NCBI RefSeq assembly: GCF_007671675.1
Contig: NZ_VCGW01000001.1
Span: 992,001 to 1,056,000, forward strand
DNA length: 64,000 bases
Source of the DNA: Marinobacter maritimus
GTDB taxonomy: Bacteria > Pseudomonadota > Gammaproteobacteria > Pseudomonadales > Oleiphilaceae
Direction of reading: 5' to 3'
The notes under the pieces were generated by a model. The model was given only the letters and a program-made list of their open reading frames with translations. It was not told the origin of the DNA and did no database searches. Position numbers and translations under genes: made by a program. Of the stretch, positions 61,245 through 64,000 are shown piece by piece (within the stretch, counting starts at the first letter, position 1; the number at the start of each line of letters is the position of its first letter).

Positions 61245-61395
61245 TAATTCACGCCAGGTGGTTGTCGAGTGACTTAGCCGGATGAGGACGAGGGAGATTA
61301 AATCGCATGGGGCTGCCTGAAACCCGGGCACCGATCCCCGTTTCAGACACGACTAATGACGACCGTAATCAACTCCCGCTCGGCATCTTTGATAC

Positions 61396-61436
61396 GCATA
61401 CCCGGAGTTCGAATCCCTGTGGCTCACCGCCATTTT
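61396..61436 (+). repeat. right attachment site, degenerate copy of the tRNA-Ser 3' end
   Basis: Copy of the T arm, acceptor half and CCA of tRNA-Ser, matching 52750-52788. It has an A-C mismatch in the T stem and two extra bases before the acceptor strand, so it cannot be a tRNA. No other tRNA parts precede it. The rest of 61245-61474 shows nothing else. Confidence 0.75.
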
Positions 61437-61474
61437 TTCATAGAATCATGCTGTTACCCTCTCTGAATACCCCC

Positions 61475-62584
61475 TCAAACATCACGACCGGGGTAGATCG
61501 AGCCTTTTTGTTCGTCCGCAAGCTTCTGTCGAGTGGCCAGCGTTTCGGGCAGATTATCCGGGGATTTCCAGCCCTGCAGGTTCTCTTCTATCAACTGAAC
61601 CAGTGCGTCAATGTGCCCGGGCGTGGAATTCAAAGCAGTGATATAGCTAAATTTCACACCGCCGGATTCCATGAAATACCCTCGATTTTCTTCATCAATC
61701 TCTTCGATTGTTTCCAGGCAATCAGACGAAAAACCCGGGCAAAACACATCAACGGATTTCACGCCATGCCCGGGAAACGATTTAAGTGTCTCGTCGGTGT
61801 AAGGTTTCAGCCATTCTTCTTTGCCGAAGCGGGACTGGAACGTGGTCATATAGTCCTCTTTTGCAAGCCCCAGTCGTTCTGCAAGCAGCCTTGAGGTTTT
61901 ATGACATTCGCAATGGTACGGGTCGCCCTTGGTCAGGTATTTGAGAGGTACGCCGTGGTAGGACAGCAGCAGCTTCTGATTCCGGCCGTGGTTTGACCAA
62001 TGGGTCTCTATGTGGCGCGCCATCGCCTCAATGTAGGGCGAATAATCCGGATAGTGAGAAATAAAGCGCAGGTCTGGTAACCAACGGCGCGCTGAAAAAT
62101 CTTTGGCTATCGCATCAAAGGTCGATGCCGATGTGGAGGCTGAATACTGCGGATAAAGCGGGAGCACCACCAATTTTCTGACGCCCTGTTCTTGCATTTC
62201 GTCAAGCACCTTGGGAACGGAAGGGTTGCCATAACGCATAGCAAAACCTACAACCACGTCCGGGCCGTACTTCTTTTTCAGAGCTTCCCGGATGCCCTCA
62301 GCCTGTTTTGCAGTGTGGATCAAAAGTGGCGAACCCTCAGGCTGCCACACGCTTGCGTAAGCTGCTGCGCTGCGCTTGGGGCGGATGCGCAGGATAATGC
62401 CATGCAATATCAGCCACCACAGAGGGCGGGGTAACTCAACAACTCTGGGGTCGGAAAGGAATTCCGACAGATAACGTCGTAAAGCTGAAGGGGTTGGGGC
62501 ATCTGGCGTACCAAGATTGGTAACCAGCACACCAATCCTTTCCGGTTGGTTGTGCCGGAAGTTCTCTGAACCTTTGTATTGCAT
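61475..62584 (-). CDS. hemH: ferrochelatase
   Basis: Inserts Fe2+ into protoporphyrin IX, the last step of protoheme synthesis. The 369-residue protein has the catalytic histidine (His210, LLLSYHGVPLKY), the GVLVTNLGTPDAP N-terminus, and VDVFCPGFSSDCLETIEEI near the C-terminus. It lies just outside the island's right end, pointing towards it; before the insertion it would have converged on tRNA-Ser. Confidence 0.96.
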   Translation of the reverse strand: MQYKGSENFRHNQPERIGVLVTNLGTPDAPTPSALRRYLSEFLSDPRVVELPRPLWWLILHGIILRIRPKRSAAAYASVWQPEGSPLLIHTAKQAEGIREALKKKYGPDVVVGFAMRYGNPSVPKVLDEMQEQGVRKLVVLPLYPQYSASTSASTFDAIAKDFSARRWLPDLRFISHYPDYSPYIEAMARHIETHWSNHGRNQKLLLSYHGVPLKYLTKGDPYHCECHKTSRLLAERLGLAKEDYMTTFQSRFGKEEWLKPYTDETLKSFPGHGVKSVDVFCPGFSSDCLETIEEIDEENRGYFMESGGVKFSYITALNSTPGHIDALVQLIEENLQGWKSPDNLPETLATRQKLADEQKGSIYPGRDV

Positions 62585-62619
62585 GGGAGGGTGAATCCTG
62601 AGCGTTTGGAGCGAAGCGG

Positions 62620-63051
62620 TTATTTCTGGTTGTCGGACTGTTGCGCCATGCGCGGGGCAAGACCACTTATGTCGTAGCCGGCGTTTCTGGCTTTACTGAA
62701 TATGTCCTGAGCAGGCGTGGTGCGTGCAGCACTCAGGGCCCAAAGAACCGTGCAACGAGTGCCAGTTCGACAGAAAGCCAGTACGGGCTTTTCGGAAGCC
62801 TGGATCATTTCTGAAAATTGATCTACGTCTGAGTCGGTCACATTTCCAGATGCCACGGGCATGTATATCCACGACATACCGTTTTCCCGGGCGGCGGCTT
62901 CGATATCAGCCATTGCGGGCTGACCAGGTTCTTCCTTATCCGGACGATTGGCCACCAGTGTTCTGAAACCAAGTCTGGCTGCCTCTGCCACATCTCCGTA
63001 GGTAATCTGGGGAGCTACGGAAATTGTGTCATCGATCTTTCGGATATCCAT
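62620..63051 (-). CDS. TIGR01244-type phosphatase / sulfurtransferase-like protein
   Basis: A 143-residue protein with a dual-specificity-phosphatase/rhodanese-like fold. It has the Cys loop CRTGTR (Cys94-Arg99), the C-x4-R type of the Blh N-terminal family (TIGR01244). Members occur beside sulfide-detoxifying genes, and here the next genes are YeeE/YedE transporters. Enzymatic activity is not proven by sequence. AGAGGAAA precedes the ATG. Confidence 0.85.
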   Translation of the reverse strand: MDIRKIDDTISVAPQITYGDVAEAARLGFRTLVANRPDKEEPGQPAMADIEAAARENGMSWIYMPVASGNVTDSDVDQFSEMIQASEKPVLAFCRTGTRCTVLWALSAARTTPAQDIFSKARNAGYDISGLAPRMAQQSDNQK

Positions 63052-63138
63052 GGGGTTTCCTCTCCGGAGTCGGTAAAAATGCTACGCCATCATCGCATAG
63101 GTAATGGCGCATGTCAGAATTATGCCATGTAAAACAGG

Positions 63139-63609
63139 TCACTCCGGGGCTTTGTAATGCCACCGTTCGCCTGAATCATCGGAGCGAAAAGCTGCTCTTT
63201 TGTGTTCAACGAGTTCGAATATACCCATACCGGCCACCATGGATGCAACAAATACAGTAGCTTTGACTTCACCCGCGCCCAAAGCAACAAGACCGGGGCC
63301 GGGACAAATACCGGCGATACCCCAGCCAATACCGAACAACAGGCCACCGACAATCAGGCGCTTGTTGATATGGGAATGCCCCGGAACCTTCATGTCGAAA
63401 CCGAGAAACGACAAGGTTCGTTTACGTGCAATAGCAAATGCCAGAAGGCCCACGATAACAGCACCTCCCATTACGAAGGCAAGTGAGGGGTCCCAGAGAC
63501 CGGCAATGTCGAGAAAGCCGAGAACTTTCTCCGGGTTTGCCATACCGGAAACAATAAGGCCAAAGCCAAACAGTAAGCCCGCAAACAACGCTGCAACAGC
63601 TGATTTCAT
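63139..63609 (-). CDS. YeeE/YedE family transporter, second half (PmpB-like)
   Basis: A 156-residue membrane protein with about four helices. Motifs: FAGLLFGFGLIVSGMANPEKVLGFLD and GLLFGIGWGIAGICPGPGLVALG, with the conserved cysteine in GICPGPG, typical of thiosulfate or sulfur-compound transporters of the YeeE/YedE group. The ATG at 63609 has GGGAG upstream; the in-frame start at 63654 lies inside the preceding gene. It is four bases after that gene's stop. Confidence 0.88.
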   Translation of the reverse strand: MKSAVAALFAGLLFGFGLIVSGMANPEKVLGFLDIAGLWDPSLAFVMGGAVIVGLLAFAIARKRTLSFLGFDMKVPGHSHINKRLIVGGLLFGIGWGIAGICPGPGLVALGAGEVKATVFVASMVAGMGIFELVEHKRAAFRSDDSGERWHYKAPE

Positions 63610-63613
63610 TCTA

Positions 63614-64000
63614 TTACACTCCCAGCACGTGGCGGATAATGAAAACTGTAACAAAACCCGCGAACATGAAGCTCAGGGTTGCTGCCAGTGATCTGGGTGA
63701 TAAACGGGACAGGCCACAAACACCATGGCCACTGGTGCAGCCCGATCCGTAGCGAGTGCCAATGCCAACTAACAGACCCGCAATAACCAGCGCAGGATAT
63801 CCCGCCTCTATTTCAATGGGCGGCAACTGTGCGACCAGCATCCAAAGACCTGGCGCCCCGATAAGGCCGGCCAGAAAAGCTGCTCGCCAGCCAATGTTAC
63901 CGGCGGATGCCGTCAGTAATCCGCCAAGAATGCCGCTGATCCCTGCAATTCTTCCGTTTAGCAGGAGAAAGCTCGCAGCAGCGAGACCCACCAGTGCACC
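63614..64000 (-). CDS. YeeE/YedE family transporter, first half (PmpA-like), partial
   Basis: The 5' end runs off the window at 64000. The visible 129 or so residues (starting [27 protein letters not shown]) contain several helices and the conserved cysteine motif [20 protein letters not shown]. Together with the next gene it makes a split YeeE/YedE pair. A GTG at 63991 is not the real start, because the conserved N-terminus continues past the edge. Confidence 0.88.
   Translation of the reverse strand, partial: GALVGLAAASFLLLNGRIAGISGILGGLLTASAGNIGWRAAFLAGLIGAPGLWMLVAQLPPIEIEAGYPALVIAGLLVGIGTRYGSGCTSGHGVCGLSRLSPRSLAATLSFMFAGFVTVFIIRHVLGV

Larger units (their letters stand above)
52785..61436. 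mobile_element. iron-acquisition genomic island at tRNA-Ser, decayed
   Basis: About 8.65 kb between the end of tRNA-Ser and a degenerate copy of its 3' end. It holds a broken tyrosine integrase, a broken ABC exporter, fhuD-fhuB, fhuF, a TonB receptor, an AraC-type regulator and a small ORF. The flanks are core genes (BI-1, tus, tRNA-Ser on the left, hemH on the right). The broken integrase and changed right copy suggest it can no longer excise. Confidence 0.72.

Noticed and set aside
61307..61894. Open frame of 195 codons over the right attachment site and into hemH
   Set aside because: It starts in intergenic DNA and then runs antisense to the hemH end; the translated sequence has no recognisable domain.

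Overview
The window looks like a chromosome segment of a marine gammaproteobacterium, most likely Marinobacter or a close relative. This is inferred from the gene order. The block asd-fimV-truA-trpF-trpBA-accD-folC-SPOR-cvpA-purF-metZ, the block ftsK-lolA-rarA-serS-cobA and the block fabI-yejFEBA-mltD-gloB-yafS-rnhA-dnaQ-fimL all follow the order known from Pseudomonas and its relatives, and trpBA sits between trpF and accD. Most of the window is ordinary core genome with tightly packed, often overlapping genes.

Layout. 1-20800 (+ strand): amino-acid, lipid, folate and purine biosynthesis (asd, trpF, trpB, trpA, accD, folC, purF, metZ), a tRNA-modifying enzyme (truA), the polar hub protein FimV, then DNA translocation and repair (ftsK, rarA), lipoprotein sorting (lolA) and serS. 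20800-25200: siroheme methylase, DAHP synthase, and a DUF1631-like protein with a PilZ c-di-GMP receptor. 25200-34500 (- strand): fabI, a Yej-type peptide ABC importer, mltD and gloB. 34500-40230: yafS-like, rnhA, dnaQ, fimL, an SCP2 protein and sohB. 40250-50170: a YhdH/AcuI reductase, the sulfite reductase hemoprotein with its DUF934 partner, two convergent small membrane proteins, metH, nfuA and a DUF445 membrane protein. 50170-52440: tusDCB-E sulfur relay and a BI-1 family protein.

52694-61436: a tRNA-Ser(UGA) gene is followed by an iron-acquisition island of about 8.6 kb. A degenerate copy of the tRNA 3' end lies at 61396-61436. The island holds a broken integrase, a broken siderophore-exporter fragment next to a run of 13 G, fhuD-fhuB without a fhuC, a FhuF-type reductase, a TonB-dependent receptor, an AraC-GyrI type regulator and a 51-residue ORF. 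Four Fur-box-like sites lie at its promoters. This is the most distinctive region of the window: a decayed mobile element in which the uptake genes remain open while the integrase and exporter are broken.

61475-64000 (- strand): hemH, a TIGR01244-type Cys phosphatase/sulfurtransferase-like protein, and a pair of YeeE/YedE-type transporters, the last cut by the window edge.

Themes that link the genes: type IV pilus and polar signalling (FimV, FimL, the PilZ protein), sulfur and one-carbon metabolism (metZ, cobA, cysI, metH, tus, YeeE/YedE) and iron (nfuA, the island, hemH).
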